Shown piece after piece: positions 22,386 through 35,317 of a stretch of 64,000 nt of DNA. This DNA comes from Cricetomys ansorgei (Eukaryota; Chordata; Mammalia; Rodentia; Nesomyidae). Location of the stretch: positions 24,763,501 through 24,827,500 of the forward strand of contig JAMJFZ010000239.1 in assembly GCA_026225945.1 (NCBI GenBank), given 5' to 3'. The notes under the pieces were generated by a model. That model did no database searches and was not told where the DNA came from. It saw only the letters and a list, made by a program, of their open reading frames with translations. The first letter of the stretch is position 1. The number at the start of each line of letters is the position of its first letter. The position numbers were made by a program, and so were the translations under genes.

Positions 22386-25148
22386 AAGATAGAGAGAAAT
22401 CCAGGCAAAAGCGATGCCACATACAACAAGTTCCCTTCCCATGGTCAAGGCTTCTTGAGAGTCAAGAAAAATTAAAACATATTTTCTCAAGTCTGTAGTA
22501 AGATGCAGACAAACCAATCACAGTTTTAGCTTAATTTCACTGAAGTCAGAAAATAAAAGTTTAAATATATATTATCTAGAATATGCTTTGATTTACTTCA
22601 TCCTTCTAGGTGTGCCTGTGAAAGATATTAATTACAGTTCTCTGCTTCTGTATCCCTGTATGTATGCTTTATCATTCTTATCATTACAGTCCCAGTTAAA
22701 GGCAATATGAATAATATTATTCAAATTTCCAGAAGAGTTTTATGACCTTGAATACTGTATTGCCACTAACTGCTGCCCTTTAATTTAATTTAACTATATT
22801 TACCTGTTCCATTTTGACCTTCACTGTCTCTTTCACTTAAATACTTCCCTGTAATATAACTTTGAAATAACTTAAGAATTCAAATGACACTTATTAAAAT
22901 GTATTTCTTATGACAACGGTATTTGAATTTTAGTCTTTTGGAAATGCCTTTCTTATGTCTTTCCTGTTGTAGATATTTTGTCTTGACATATGTTTGAAGT
23001 AAATAGGTGCTTTATTCTACACTTTTATGACTAATTTTTTGTTTCTATTTTAACACATTTTTTCATGTAAGAAATTATGACTGTTGTCATATGTATATCC
23101 TTTTTACTATGCTTTATTACTCCATTATTTGTAAAATCTAATAATATTTATTTTTCTTTCCTTGTATTTCTCTGAACTTGTTGGGTATTTGATACCTTCC
23201 CCTGATAGTATCCAGTTATTTAATAATATATTTTGATATATCAAATCTGTTGTTAAAATGATCTATCAAGTTATTCCTTCCGGGTTTTTCTTGTATTTTC
23301 TTAGAGTTAAGATGTTTCTATATTTATGTCTTCAATTTTCCTAAGATTCCCTCTTAAACATCATTTGTTATAATTCTAATCTCTGTACCATCAGTGAATC
23401 TACTTATATTGTTTACTTATTCTTTAGTTTATTGATAAGCTTGGTAATATTCATTCAGAGAAAATATCTTATGAAGGAATTGATTGGTACTTTAGTAATG
23501 TTGTCTTATTCAGTCAGGAATTACCTACTGATGTGCAACTTACTTGGGAGACTATCTGTGTGGAGAGTATTATGTCATGAAGTATGAGCTGCATAAGGTT
23601 GGGCTGGAGTTTGTTCAGCCTTCCTCTTATATATTTGCTTCTTCCTGGGTCACTGGTGGTTTTCCAGTACCATGTGAGGGTGATGTTTTCACTGGACCCC
23701 ATCCTTCTTGATGCATTGTAACTTTAATTTTCTTACTCTTATATCGACTGTCTGCTAAAAGCTTCCTCCTACATTAGTGCAACCTTTAAAGCTTCTGACT
23801 TCTCACTCTCAGAAGTATATACTTGTAAAGATGCTTCTAGATGCAAAGTGCAGGGCATTGAGCTCTTCCTTTCATTTTTTCAGAAATCTTTCCTCTATGC
23901 CCAAGCTGCCTTGGGAACCTCAAATTTGTTTTGTCCTTATTTCAGATCACAAGTCCTTACTGGTACCACTTGCTGTAATGCTCCACACAGAGGGCTTTTG
24001 TCTGACTCTAAACCCCTAGTTTAGTCTGTACTCTAAGCTATGAGGATCTGGTATTTCATAATTTAGGAAAAGACAGCTTCTCCATTGGAAAGAGAACACA
24101 TGACAACCAATATGGGAAATTGCCATTAAGCCCATTTTTGCTTCTCAGTGTGTCTTGCATATGGTCAAACACATGTGGTACAACTCTTGGACCACAGTGC
24201 CGTGATTAGAAGTCTCATCTAAAATCTCAGTATTTATAAATTGCTTTAAATAACTGTATGTAGATAATGCCAAGAAACATTGCAGGGTGCCAATTTATTT
24301 TTTCAGTGAGTGATCATGAGAGAATTGCCTTTAGACTATTTCTATACTCTCTTTAACAAAATATTTGGACAAAGCCCTTAAAACTTCACTTTCTGGGAAC
24401 AGAACAGAGGTTTTTATGTTTAATAGTCATCAGTGCCACATGAAGACTTATTCATCTAAATGCAGCTGAACCCAATCACAGAACACTTCGATTCAACAAG
24501 AAATGCTTAAGTCCTGAGAATTTTGACTAGCTCTTGGCTGATGCAAATTCTTTATTCCAGTATCCAGACTTTTGAAATCACTGCCAGTGACAGAAAAATA
24601 TAAACTTTAGGACATATGGTAAATGTCTAGAAAAAGAAGAAAGGGAAGTATAGTATATGTCAACATGCTTAGTAGTGAAATAATTGTGAGTTCAACTAGA
24701 CTACTGTGATACTTTGTAAGATAGGAAAATAAAGATAAAAACAACCCACAGGTATGTTCTCTCTCAGACAGTATTATTAATGATGGAACAAGACCCAGAG
24801 ACTTGTCCTATTGATTTTATACCAGTTTCTTTCTGCTCCATCCTAATACAAAAATCTATATAAAAGTGCTATTCGTTAGTCAATAGCTTTTAGCAAATTG
24901 ACATTGATAATTGGAGATTTGATTGATTTAAAATATCAATTTATTAGGAGGGCTAATTGTGACTTCAATTAAAAGTCTAATATTTTTAAAAGAGTCACAA
25001 TGCTCACAATTGTTAGAAACTGAAGAAAATGGATATGCAAAGACAGTATTTCGGGGTTTTCTCTAGCTGTAGCAGTAAAACAGTAAGATGCTGATTCCTC
25101 AGCATCTATCTAGGCTGTTTACATTTTAAGTGAATGAACATCCCCGTG

Positions 25149-25151
<3 letters not shown>
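22386..25151. other. long AT-rich stretch, possibly very old repeat in part
   Basis: The T-rich strand bias at about 22600-23480 suggests an ancient L1 in reverse orientation, too decayed to name. No gene seen; frames at 23514-24019 show no domain. Confidence 0.45.

Positions 25152-25206
<55 letters not shown>
25152..25206. repeat. (AT)n microsatellite
   Basis: Fifty-five bases of pure AT alternation. Confidence 0.97.
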
Positions 25207-25212
<6 letters not shown>

Positions 25213-25727
25213 ATTATGAACTCATGTTTTCTTCATCATTTTGCTTTTGTGTTCCCATTTTCATGCCTACAACAGAAGGCACTGCATGCACTACAGTGAT
25301 AAGGTCAATGTTGGGCTATTCCAAAAACCAGTGGCAAGGGTAGAGCACATTATAAAAACTTTGTGTTTTTAAGGTGGGTATGGATAAAAACTCAAGTTTA
25401 TTTCTGGAAATTCTGTAGCTTGGGTGGTGAAGATAAAGATGTTGTCAGACTTAAATATACTTTCCCATTTAGGAGAGACAGATCTGCTCAGTGAAAGAGG
25501 CCAGTCTTATTCATGAGAGCCACACCATCCTGACCTAATCACTGCCAAAAGCTACATTGTCTAACGCTATAACTTGTGTAGTACTTTCTGGATGAATGTG
25601 AGCATGCAGGATATAATAATAACCCTTCCGTTTCAAGCCTAGAACAGTCACTGATACAAGACCATTTGACAACTGGCAAAACTGTCAGGTCTCTAGTGCA
25701 AGGTACTTGTGTTTAAATTTCCAAGTT

Positions 25728-25878
25728 GCTATGCATGGTGGTGTACACTTTAATCCCAGCACTCAGAGTGGGAAAAGACAGGTAGATCTCTGTGAGTACA
25801 AAGCCAGTCTGACCTACCAAGTCAGCTACATATTACAACTATGTCTCAATATAAACAAAATAAAATAAAATACAAATT
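25728..25878 (+). mobile_element. B1 SINE
   Basis: GCATGGTGGTGTACACTTTA, ATCCCAGCACTCAGAG, GACAGGTAGATCTCTGTGAG and TATGTCTCAATA, then an AAAATAAAATAAAATAC tail, form a 7SL-derived B1. Confidence 0.8.
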
Positions 25879-26499
25879 ACTGAATTACACTTGCAAATCT
25901 CACAAGACATGACAAAAGAAATACTTTGAAAAAACTTATAAGATGTTCTTGCCATATTTAGCCTTATGGTTCATACATTTAGTTTGACTAAAAATGCTCA
26001 GACAAAATTTTGAATACATAGTACTGATGCTGAATTCCATTCCAATGAACTAATTGACAAATTTATTAAAATATTCTTTCTGGAATGGAAACTAAATCTC
26101 AGGAACAAGGAAGAATATATCTGAATATTTACATTCAATGACTTCTTACTGTTATCTTTTAATTAATACCTCCATCAATGTAATTACTTAGTATGCCACA
26201 TAATATCTCTGCATAAATTCATCAGAACGTACCAGGTGTACATAATTTGATAGAATTGCTATTCCAAATACAGAATGCTAAAAATGGCACAGAAGAGAGA
26301 ACCGTTAAAGTTTCTCCAGTTAAATGGCACACTTTGCAATACATTAGTTCATATGGTACTCAGTATTCCAGGCACTGTAGCAGTTAAATCTGGGATAATT
26401 CTTGTAATTGTGTCTTCTGGAAGATAATTTGAGAAAATGTGAAAAGACTAAATTTAGACTTTGAGTTCTTAAAACATCCATATCGGTTGCCTAGCTCAA

Positions 26500-26905
26500 T
26501 TCTCAGAATGCTGGCTAATATTGTTTATTATAATATTGAGAGACATTGGATGATTAATAAACTCTCCTATGGTAGTGTCTGGGTGTTGCCACAGATGATC
26601 GGCTAGTATATTAGCTAGAAGAGAAAGACACATACTGAAGATGGACTGCACTGTCAACAGCTCCAGAGCTTGGATGGACAAGGGAGAAGAAGGGCAGGGA
26701 GCCATGACATTCTCACCCCACTGTCTCTGCTGCCGTGTGCTAAGGTGAGTAACTCTGTCCCTTCATATACTTCGCTGCTCAGTGACCTGCCTCTTCACAG
26801 GCAGAAAGCTTTAAAGACATGTACAAAAAAAAAACCTTTTTTGCTTTAAATTATTTTTTCCAGTATTTGTCACAACAACAGAAAAGGTAAATAACATACT
26901 TGTTT
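26500..26905 (+). mobile_element. MaLR-like LTR, tentative
   Basis: The 3' end CAGTATTTGTCACAACAACA, preceded by TTTTTTGCTTTAAATTATTT, resembles the end of several rodent LTR-type repeats, and the GCAGGGAGCCATGACATTC and CTGCTGCCGTGTGCTAAG blocks fit the middle of the same group. The exact family and 5' edge are unclear. Confidence 0.4.
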
Positions 26906-27142
26906 ATCAGATAAACCAAGTATCTCAGACAAATTAAGTAGTTTTGTCAAAACTTCACATCTATTTTCACCAAGCACAAGAAAGGAAAACAGTTGAATCC
27001 CTTTGTTTTCAATCCCTGTTTCTTTTCTTGGAAAAATCATTTTAAAAGTCAAGAAATATATTTTATACTTGAGTGGGAAAAACTCCTAGTTATTAATGTT
27101 TCCCTTTTCTAATAAAATATATTCCTCAATTTTATTGTTCAT

Positions 27143-27144
<2 letters not shown>

Positions 27145-27186
<42 letters not shown>
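27145..27186. repeat. (AT)21 microsatellite, left arm
   Basis: Twenty-one AT units, first of two long self-complementary tracts. Confidence 0.97.
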
Positions 27187-27188
<2 letters not shown>

Positions 27189-27238
27189 AAGAGCAATAAA
27201 ATTGAGAAATATATATATGTATATATATAATATAGGTA

Positions 27239-27241
<3 letters not shown>

Positions 27242-27287
<46 letters not shown>
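27242..27287. repeat. (TA)23 microsatellite, right arm
   Basis: Twenty-three TA units, 55 bp from the first tract, with further ATATAT text between them. Confidence 0.97.
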
Positions 27288-27289
<2 letters not shown>

Positions 27290-27599
27290 CTTTATTTTCA
27301 AAGGACAATTAAACATTACCAGTAACTGAGGATTCTGTAGTTAATATCTTTGCCTGAATAAAGGACTCTCTGCTTTACTATACTACATTGCATTCTATCA
27401 TGATTAACAATCTTCAAAAATAAAATTTTAGTGATATTTTGCGTGTATAGTTATAACATATGAAGTCCTTACTGATGAAAGACACAAAGAGGCAACTCAT
27501 TTAACATGTAAAAATCATCAATTTAAAAAATGGTATAGAGATCAATTTCATTACTTTTTTCCACAAGAAGTATTTAAATTAAAGCTAGGCTAAGTAAGG

Positions 27600-27892
27600 C
27601 AAACTTTCAGATGTAGTGGTGAAATTACCATTCATTTAACATTTCGGTTTTAGTGACAAAAATGTTAGAGAGAAAAATAATTATAATGAGGAAATAACAG
27701 TGTTCGGGTATTAGGCATTTCAAGAAACCTTTGCTGGACACTATGACGGCAGAGCAATTGATAAAAATCTGCTCTGATTTGCTGAATAAACTGCAGGCAG
27801 CAATACGCTTAATGAGAAATGAGTAACATTAATGGCATTACTGAGAGGGGCCGGAAAATCTTTTTTGAGCTTTAAATGCATTAGCGCTTTTA
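27600..27892. promoter_or_regulatory. candidate conserved noncoding element
   Basis: About 290 bp of complex, non-repetitive sequence next to a MIR. It has several TAAT cores (AATTATAATGAGG, ATTAATGGCATTACTG, GCATTAGCG), an AATTGATAA word and more CpG than its surroundings. That mix resembles developmental enhancers found in gene deserts. There is no direct evidence of conservation or function from the sequence alone. Confidence 0.25.
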
Positions 27893-28060
27893 GTTTTTCC
27901 AGCCCTCTGAAGGAGGTATTATTATAAAAATGGAACTGAGAAATTAAGTTCCTTATCCAATGGACTCATGTTGCTACTAATTTTCAGAGGCAGGATTAAA
28001 GCCTGGGTAATATGGACCCACTGCCAACACTTTAAGCTTCTCACTTTCCTGTGCCATACT
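27893..28060 (-). mobile_element. MIR SINE
   Basis: In plus-strand order: GGAGGTATTATTATAAAAAT, GGAACTGAGAAATTAAGTTC, CAGAGGCAGGATTAAAGCCT and ACCCACTGCC, matching a reversed MIR with its conserved core. MIRs predate the placental radiation. Confidence 0.65.
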
Positions 28061-28284
28061 CTGGTGGTTAAACAAATTTGTGTCATGTTTATGCTTTTTG
28101 GTTCTACAAAGGCATTAAAGAAGAATTCGCAAGAATATTTATTGATGTTATAATTAAGCACAACTCATGGCTAAATAAGAAAACCACAATTAGTGCGAAT
28201 GAATGCATACATACCCATTATGTTTAGCTAGAGTTGTTAACAATTTTACTTATTTTTTAGAAAATTCAAGCATGAATTTCTTTT

Positions 28285-28555
28285 TAAAATTTTATAACAC
28301 TTTTATTAATAATTTGAGATTCATACAATGTATCTGGATATCACCCTCTTCCTATGTTTTCTATTCTACCTTCCCACAACTATGCTCTCAAAAACAAAAA
28401 CAAAAATAGCTAAGAGACATCTACGTGCAGCTTGTATGGCAGGAGCACAGATCACAGGCGTCACCATGATTTCTGGAGGCAGCCAGCTGCTCTGATCATG
28501 GGCATTCACCTGGTCCATGCCAGCCTGAGCCCTTCTCTCTCTGTATCTCACTATT
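28285..28555 (-). mobile_element. L1-type 3' end fragment, reverse orientation
   Basis: GAGATTCATACAATGTATCT, ACCTTCCCACAACTATG and CTCAAAAACAAAAACAAAAA are followed by CACAGGCGTCACCATGATT-type text, as in reverse-oriented rodent L1 3' sequences. Confidence 0.5.
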
Positions 28556-29574
28556 GTTTTCATACATGAATGAAATTTGGCTGTATATGTGATATTTAGT
28601 CACATGATTTATTGTTTGAAAACTTGAAATTCTTGTTTAAAAGATCTACGTGTAAACTTTGGACCGATGAAACACATGGAGTGATACAGAACTGTTACAA
28701 ATGTGAGAACAAGACTGAGGGGGAAAAAATCCAAGAAATATGTTTTTGAAATGTTAGTATAATTAGACATTTTTACCACTCTAGCCTAAAGAAACATAAT
28801 CTCGATACTAAGGAAGAGGTAAAATTCAAAATAAGACACATGATTTTCACAGAATAATTTATAACTTTTGAAAAGATTCTTAGATTGATAGATAATAATG
28901 GCTATAAGTACATGAGTTATTATCACTTTATTTCAAAGAAAATCTCTACTAAATAACCTCAACTACAAGTGCTACAAAAGTTAAAAAATATAATAAAAAT
29001 GAGAAATATACTGTTTAAAATAAAAATAGCTGATATGTGAATGGCAGAAAATGGTAGAAACTTGGAAAAAGAGTGTTGATAGATCATGTGATTTGAGATC
29101 AACAGTGACCGTGATTCCGGGTAGTGTTGGAAGACGTTTTTCACTCTTGAATTCAGATGGCTTCACAAAGTAAAGATGTAAAGATGGAGATCTCTAGATC
29201 TGACCAATAGCTTTGATTCTATAATGTATACAGAGATGAAGCGAGTCTCTGTTCCTCACAGGCTTGAAGACTGTAGCAAGAGAAAACAGTAGCAAGTACT
29301 TGAGGAAGGAGTGGGTGCCCTTGAACTACCAGGAAAGCAAAGCAATTCAGAACATAAGCTATCTCACTCCAGAATGCTAAAGATCTGGGCTTAATGCCAA
29401 GGGACAAAAAGAGTAAAGTAGATTCGTCCAACACTTTACATTATTCCTTAAAATGCTATTAAGAATACACAACCTATCCTATGTAACATGTAAAACCCAA
29501 AGGATGCAGAACTTCTTCCAGCCATGGACCAGTGAAGAGATTGTCAGAGTAAATAAAGACAAAAATTTGAGGGG

Positions 29575-29907
29575 GTGGGGCAATTCTCAGTGAGTAAAGT
29601 GCTTTCAGAGCACCCATGGCTACTTAATATCAGACCACAGCATCATGTAAAGGCTGGGTGTCGTACATGTGTGTGTCCCACTGCCGGGCGAGATGGCAAA
29701 ACAAGGCAGAATCTACCAGCTTGTTGGCCAAGCAGCTTCTGAATGAATGCAGACCAAGTTCAAGGAGAAACCTTATCTCAAATATAATACAGTGCAGCAA
29801 TTAGAGGTATCCAACTTCTACTTTTGACCTCAACAGCACAAGCACACACACTCATAAAACACACACACATACACACATACACACACACACATACATACAC
29901 ACACGCA
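29575..29907 (+). mobile_element. B4 SINE with CA-rich tail
   Basis: Head CTCAGTGAGTAAAGTGCTTT, centre GGCTGGGTGTCGTACATGTG, CCAGCTTGTTGGCCAAGC, GAGAAACCTTATCTCAAA and ACTTCTACTTTTGACCTC, then an imperfect (CA)n tail with TACATA breaks at about 29844-29905. Confidence 0.7.
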
Positions 29908-30449
29908 AAATTGACATAATAAGCAACCAATTCAATTCTCTGAGATTTACAAGGTATTGAATATTCTTAAAAATATTTTTGCTTTAAATATTGCTTCATT
30001 TCAAGTAAGAATTGTTAAATAAATTTTATTCTGTTTTGAGGGTGCTTCTAACTCCCCCATTTTCATGATGAAGCTCCAATGGGGACGGATTTTGTCATAT
30101 AGAAGAGATGGCAAGGAATGATTGGTTATTATTTGAATAAAAGAAACTCAGTGGACTAAAGCAATGGATTGTAATCAACAACTGTACTGTTGATGGAAGT
30201 GACAACTTTGAATCCAAAAAGAAGGAAGGAAGGACCAACTGTTCTGTGTAAAATGACATGCTTAGAAAATGCTTATTAAGGAATCAACTTGGATGCAAAG
30301 TTAATGAAGTCTAAAGAATGCTCAAGCAGGTCTCCCATCCCTTATTCTTCTGAACACGTGGATAAGATATGACAAGCCCTGGTAGAAAATAACATCTAAA
30401 AAAATCTTGCAATGGACTAAACTATCCTTGTGTTTTTGGCCCCACACGT

Positions 30450-30565
30450 CATAAACAAGTAGACAAATATTAAGTCTTTCACTACTGAGCTATGAGTCCC
30501 CAGTACCTTAACCTCCTAACTAGCTGGCATTACAGGCCAACGTCATCAGGTCAGGTTTAAAAAAT
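30450..30565 (-). mobile_element. B4/ID-B1 SINE fragment
   Basis: TTTCACTACTGAGCTATGAG, CCCCAGTACCTTAACCTCC and TAGCTGGCATTACAGGC are the reverse complement of an ID head joined to a B1 part. Confidence 0.6.
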
Positions 30566-32269
30566 TAACTCTAAAACACACAATTGTGCCATCTATGAGA
30601 ACATCGTAAAAACATTAAATAAAGATTAGTTTTTAAGATATCCAAACAGACATATCATTAGTGACCATTCACAAAGGAGATTCATTTTAGAAACGAGCTT
30701 GACAATTTAGTGAGCAAATCAATCAACAAACAATCATGAAACAGCAATCTAACTCAATGAGAGTCATATGCACACAATTATATAAACCATCTAACATATG
30801 TAATTTCTAAGAGAGGTTTTAAGCCACATTCTAAAAAGTAATTTTTGATGGAATGATTTACTGAGAGATTTCTACATAATGGATTTCACATACAATAGAT
30901 GAACACTTCAAAAGAGCAACTGTATATGTGTTCAAAGAACTGAAAAATCATGATTAAATATATTTTATACAATGAAAACAGTGAATTAGATAAAATCATG
31001 AAAAATAATCAGATAGAATTTCTAAAATGACTAGAGTTGGCAGAAAATAAAAGATTCAGTGATCCCAAAGATAAGATTTGCAATCGAAACCACATTGAGG
31101 TTAGCAAGATCAAAAGATGGCTCATGGTGCATAGCAGAACTACTTAGAACAGCTGACTTATCTAAGTAAGAGAGGTTGGAGAGAGTAGAAGAACACATTT
31201 GTAATACAGAGAGGAAAAGAACAAAGTAAAATTTAAGGATTTATCTAAAGTGTCTTTTTGTACACGTAGATGAATATACATTCCAACAAAAAGAATATCC
31301 TTCCAAGATGATCATAAATTAAGGTGAGTTCCATATAAACAGAGACAAAAAGGACACATTACCAATATTTCTTCTTATATGTAGTACTACAGAAATTCTG
31401 GGGAAATAAAAAGGAAGACAGATTAAAAAAGAAAGGTAAGTCACTAGAAATGCTAAATATAAAAATTAATACAAAATTCTGTAAGTTTTAAAAATAATTT
31501 ATCTTAACACATTGATGTTATAAGATAGCACATAGAGCCATTAATATCAGGTATTAGTGGGTATATTCCATATACTAGGAAAATAACAGTATTTAGTGAG
31601 GGAATAGTCAAGCTTTGAGTGGATTCTCATATATCATGGGAAAGAAGTTAGTATCAATTTAAGTAATTTGTGATTAGCTAAATTATCCTTTAATAACCAA
31701 ATGAGAACCAAAAACTTGAAAATAAATAATAGAATTATTATGGTAATATTCTAGAATTTATTTATTTTATCCATACAACATTCAAATAGCAATGGAAAAA
31801 TAAAAGATATATGTGAATATTTATATGAGTAACATTTTCACATATATATTAAAGTATAGTAAAATAGCAATTATAAGTACAATATCAGACATAATATTAA
31901 TATTCTGGAAACTCCAATCAAATGAAATATATTGCTAACCTGGATAGGAATAAAGAATCAAATATCAGATTTAATGAAAACCATGTATCGAAAGTATAAG
32001 GGAATTTACAATATGTAAACTTTAACAATAAGAAAAGTTGAATGATCATTTTTTTATTCATTAAACTGACTTGAAGAGAAGCATGGGTAAGGATATGATA
32101 GAATATTTCATCATAAACCAAAAGTCACAAATATTTACCAGAATTTCTATAGAGAAAAATAAGGCTCACCAGTTGTTCTCTGACCATCTCATGCATACAA
32201 CTTGTGTGTGTACACACACAAACATGTACATTCCTTTGCACATACTAAATATACACACATATGTGTATG

Positions 32270-32300
<31 letters not shown>

Positions 32301-32322
32301 TGTGTGTGTGTGTATATATATG

Positions 32323-32364
<42 letters not shown>

Positions 32365-33689
32365 ACATTTGGAAATTTAAGGATAATTGTTGAGGCATTC
32401 TGGAAAGCAAATGCAAGATATTATTTATCTACACAGTCTTCAATTTGTGATATTTTTCTCATTTTACAATAGTGTGAAGAAAATGTAAGCTCAGTGGCAT
32501 CAAATTAATAATTCTGATTTTTTCCAGACCAGCCACAATCCCACAAGTGAAGCTGGATAGTCACTGTAAGTGCAGGTTTGGATAGTTCAAAACTCAATCT
32601 GCAGTGTGTTGCAGTTATTCCATAATTTCTGTGTTAGTTACATTAAATGATTTTTTTTATTTGAGATATTTTCATGTAATGATGGATTCAACAAGATGGA
32701 ATCCCATGGTAAATCAGAGTGCATCTGTATTGACTTCTGTATACCATACAAAGCTGTGTGGTTCAATATTTCCCATTGTCCACAGATAGCTATTAAGCAC
32801 TGAAAATGAAACAAGGCAAAATTGAGCCATAATACAAATATAAATTACAGACTTTCAGATTTCCAACACATAGATCAGAAGAGGGAGATAAGAGCGCTCA
32901 TTCACGGTGTATGCCGATGACATATTGAAACAATATACTGAAATCATACTCAAATGATCTTAATGATTAATATAGAAACATTTTATGAAATTCCTCAAAT
33001 TTATCTACATCTCAAGTTGACTATAATAAATGGACAGTTCATGGATGCTGTGGGAAAGTTAGGACAATAAGAAAGAGAATGACTTGAGTAAAATGATCAT
33101 CAGTAAAAAATAATTCTAACATCTTAATTGTCTGGGTCTCGATGACGTTTTCTATGCAGAAATAAAACTCCTTTTCCTACCTCTGAAAATCCATGTCATA
33201 TTCATATAGTCTTCCTATGTTTTATACTCATTAGCATTTTCTCATATGAGACTATGGATTTATTAGGTTAGTGTTCATGTGTTAATCACTTTGATCATCT
33301 GTGAATTTGTGATGCATATCTATGGATATCATTAGATGAAGGCTTTTTAATTGATGACTAAGTACAAAAATCAAACTTCTGTGCAATATATTTGGGTTTT
33401 GACCACTTGAATCACATCCGTTTATTTTTAACAGGTGATCACTAGTTGTAAGTCATACATACCTATGGCCACTTTACCTTTCAACTTCTTCATTTTCAGA
33501 TGCTCATTTAAATGATATTTTATTACTCACTGTTATAGGTGATAGTATAGGTTTAGTAAATTGTCAGTGAGATAAGATTTTACTTATTTCGAATTAATTG
33601 CCAACTTGAAGAATACACATTTCTTGCCGTTGAAGACTAATATATCTGTTTTTTCTGTCTGAATTTTTTAAACTCGTGTGATGGTTGAG
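30566..33689. other. AT-rich noncoding stretch
   Basis: Only the compound TA/TG microsatellite at 32248-32360 stands out. The rest shows no gene or named repeat. Confidence 0.5.
32248..32360. repeat. compound (TA)n(TG)n(TA)n microsatellite
   Basis: TA run at about 32273-32300, TG run to about 32313, then TA again to 32360. Frames on both strands here are artefacts. Confidence 0.95.
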
Positions 33690-34639
33690 AGACCCCCTTC
33701 CTGACCCCTGCAAATCCTAAGTGACTTTCCCCACTTTCAGATCTTTTTTCCCAGAACTAAGAAGATGACTGGAGGCAAGAGCACAGAGTATTGCTATATG
33801 AAACCTTAAAGTGGCTTATTTGAAGACACTGAACCACCAGCCAGCTATATTTGTGATTTTGGTGTCAGTGTCAGCTTACCCAGTCACACTGGTATCTCCA
33901 AAGAGCTTTCTGTAATCACCTTGCATCTGAAAGAACTCACTGGTCTTTAGTACTCTTTATGGCATTTGCTGTTTTATCTCCCCATCAATGTCTGCCCTGC
34001 ACATAGCAGTCACAATAGGCAGGTGAAGGAGTACAAAGTTGTCTTCTCCTTGACGAGAGACACAGGCAATTTTTCAGTGTATCTACCAAGATTGTCATGT
34101 GTTATCAGGTATTATGATAAGGTACAGGGTTTACTACCCAATCTCAATCTAATAGAAACTTCAGAAAGCTCTCTGTCAGGTTCATGTAACAGGTCTGCTA
34201 CTAGAAATAGAATTTCAACAGGTAGACAGTTAGACTTACAGATCCAGAGCAACATTAATGGTATCCAAATCTAGGCCTGGCTTCTGATATAAGTAGTTCT
34301 GCCTTCAGCCAATGAAGGAATAATTCATGTTGTTATCTACAATAAGGGAGAAATAGTAGAGTATTTAGTTCTACACTTCAACTGGCAGTCAAGGTGAGCT
34401 GAAGACTATCAGCACCCTATTTCCTTGGCTCCACCAGCTCTATAAATGCTTACATTAAATGTATATATCCCGTTGTACTTGCCTCCAGTGGCATTGTAGT
34501 CTAGGAACACCTTGAAGTGAGTAACAGCGTCTCTTGTCTTTCAGAGTCCTAGCTCCTCCTCCAGCAGCTCCTTGACAGTCTGGAAAAAGGGTCAGATAAA
34601 GTCTTTGGGGTGTGTGTTCAAGTTCTGGTTTCCATCCAT
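33690..34639 (-). pseudogene. Fdps (pseudogene): processed pseudogene of farnesyl pyrophosphate synthase
   Basis: The parent enzyme condenses IPP with DMAPP/GPP to make farnesyl diphosphate in the isoprenoid/sterol pathway. Reading the minus strand from an ATG at 34639-34637, the relic runs colinearly through the family across several frames: MDGNQNLN at the N terminus, then a stop; VKELLEEELG; NATGGKYN; YQKPG; LDTINVAL; LGRYTEK; IDGE; EFFQMQ...LFGDTSVTG; and a GKKD...KVGKVT segment near the end. No introns separate parts that lie on different exons in the parent gene, so it is a retrocopy. The first Asp-rich motif (DDIMD in the family) reads DNNMN and the second (DDYLD) reads GDYRK, so catalysis is lost as well as the frame. 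About the last 40 residues are not visible and no poly(A) tail survives. The assignment rests on order and spacing of motifs from memory of the family. Confidence 0.85.
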
Positions 34640-35174
34640 TTCTACGTAGGAGAAAAATACTCTTTTCCTGAGTGAGAATTGTCCAAGATTAAGTTAATAT
34701 TAGAAAGAAAGAGGCATGAGAAACATGCCATTTATAAAGAAAAACACAGAACAAATACAAAATTTTGCCATCAATCACACAACAGAAGGTATAAAAGAAG
34801 TTTACAAATACTTTCTAAATGTCAATTTCTTTATTATAAATGACATGCTAACTCAAAACTGATTTTCTCATTAACTAGATAAACATGTTTGAATGATGAA
34901 ATTTAAATTTGCTCCAACTACTTACTGAAAGAAAAAAAACTCACTTTTCTCATCTAAACATTGAAGAACCAATTCAATCCCAGAAATAATGAAAATGAAT
35001 AATTATGTTTTTTTTCCTAACTACATATTATGAAAGCCAACAAAATGAGTGTAAAATCATATATCTTCAAATGGAATGGAGAATGCAGATATGATCTGAG
35101 TGTAAAATGAGGGACTCAGTATTCCAAATTCTTCAGTGTGCTAAGATTTACACAAACCATACAAGCAGATGTGT

Positions 35175-35175
<1 letters not shown>

Positions 35176-35209
<34 letters not shown>
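35176..35209. repeat. (AC)17 microsatellite
   Basis: Seventeen uninterrupted AC units followed by a short A-run at 35220-35230. Confidence 0.97.
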
Positions 35210-35212
<3 letters not shown>

Positions 35213-35317
35213 TAAATTAAAAAAAAAAAATGTTTCTCCAAATGAATGTGGATGAATACAGTAGCTTTTCTGTAAAACATGCTGAATTTTTTTTATTATT
35301 TTTACTTCCCATCTGTA

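Noticed and set aside
22600..23480. T-rich strand-biased block considered as L1 ORF text
   Set aside because: No ordered blocks could be matched with confidence, so it is only noted as possibly very old.
32071..32472. 133-codon frame with YIYIYI and CVCV runs
   Set aside because: Translation of a compound TA/TG microsatellite.
33966..34274. 102-codon plus-strand frame
   Set aside because: It is antisense to the FDPS retrocopy.
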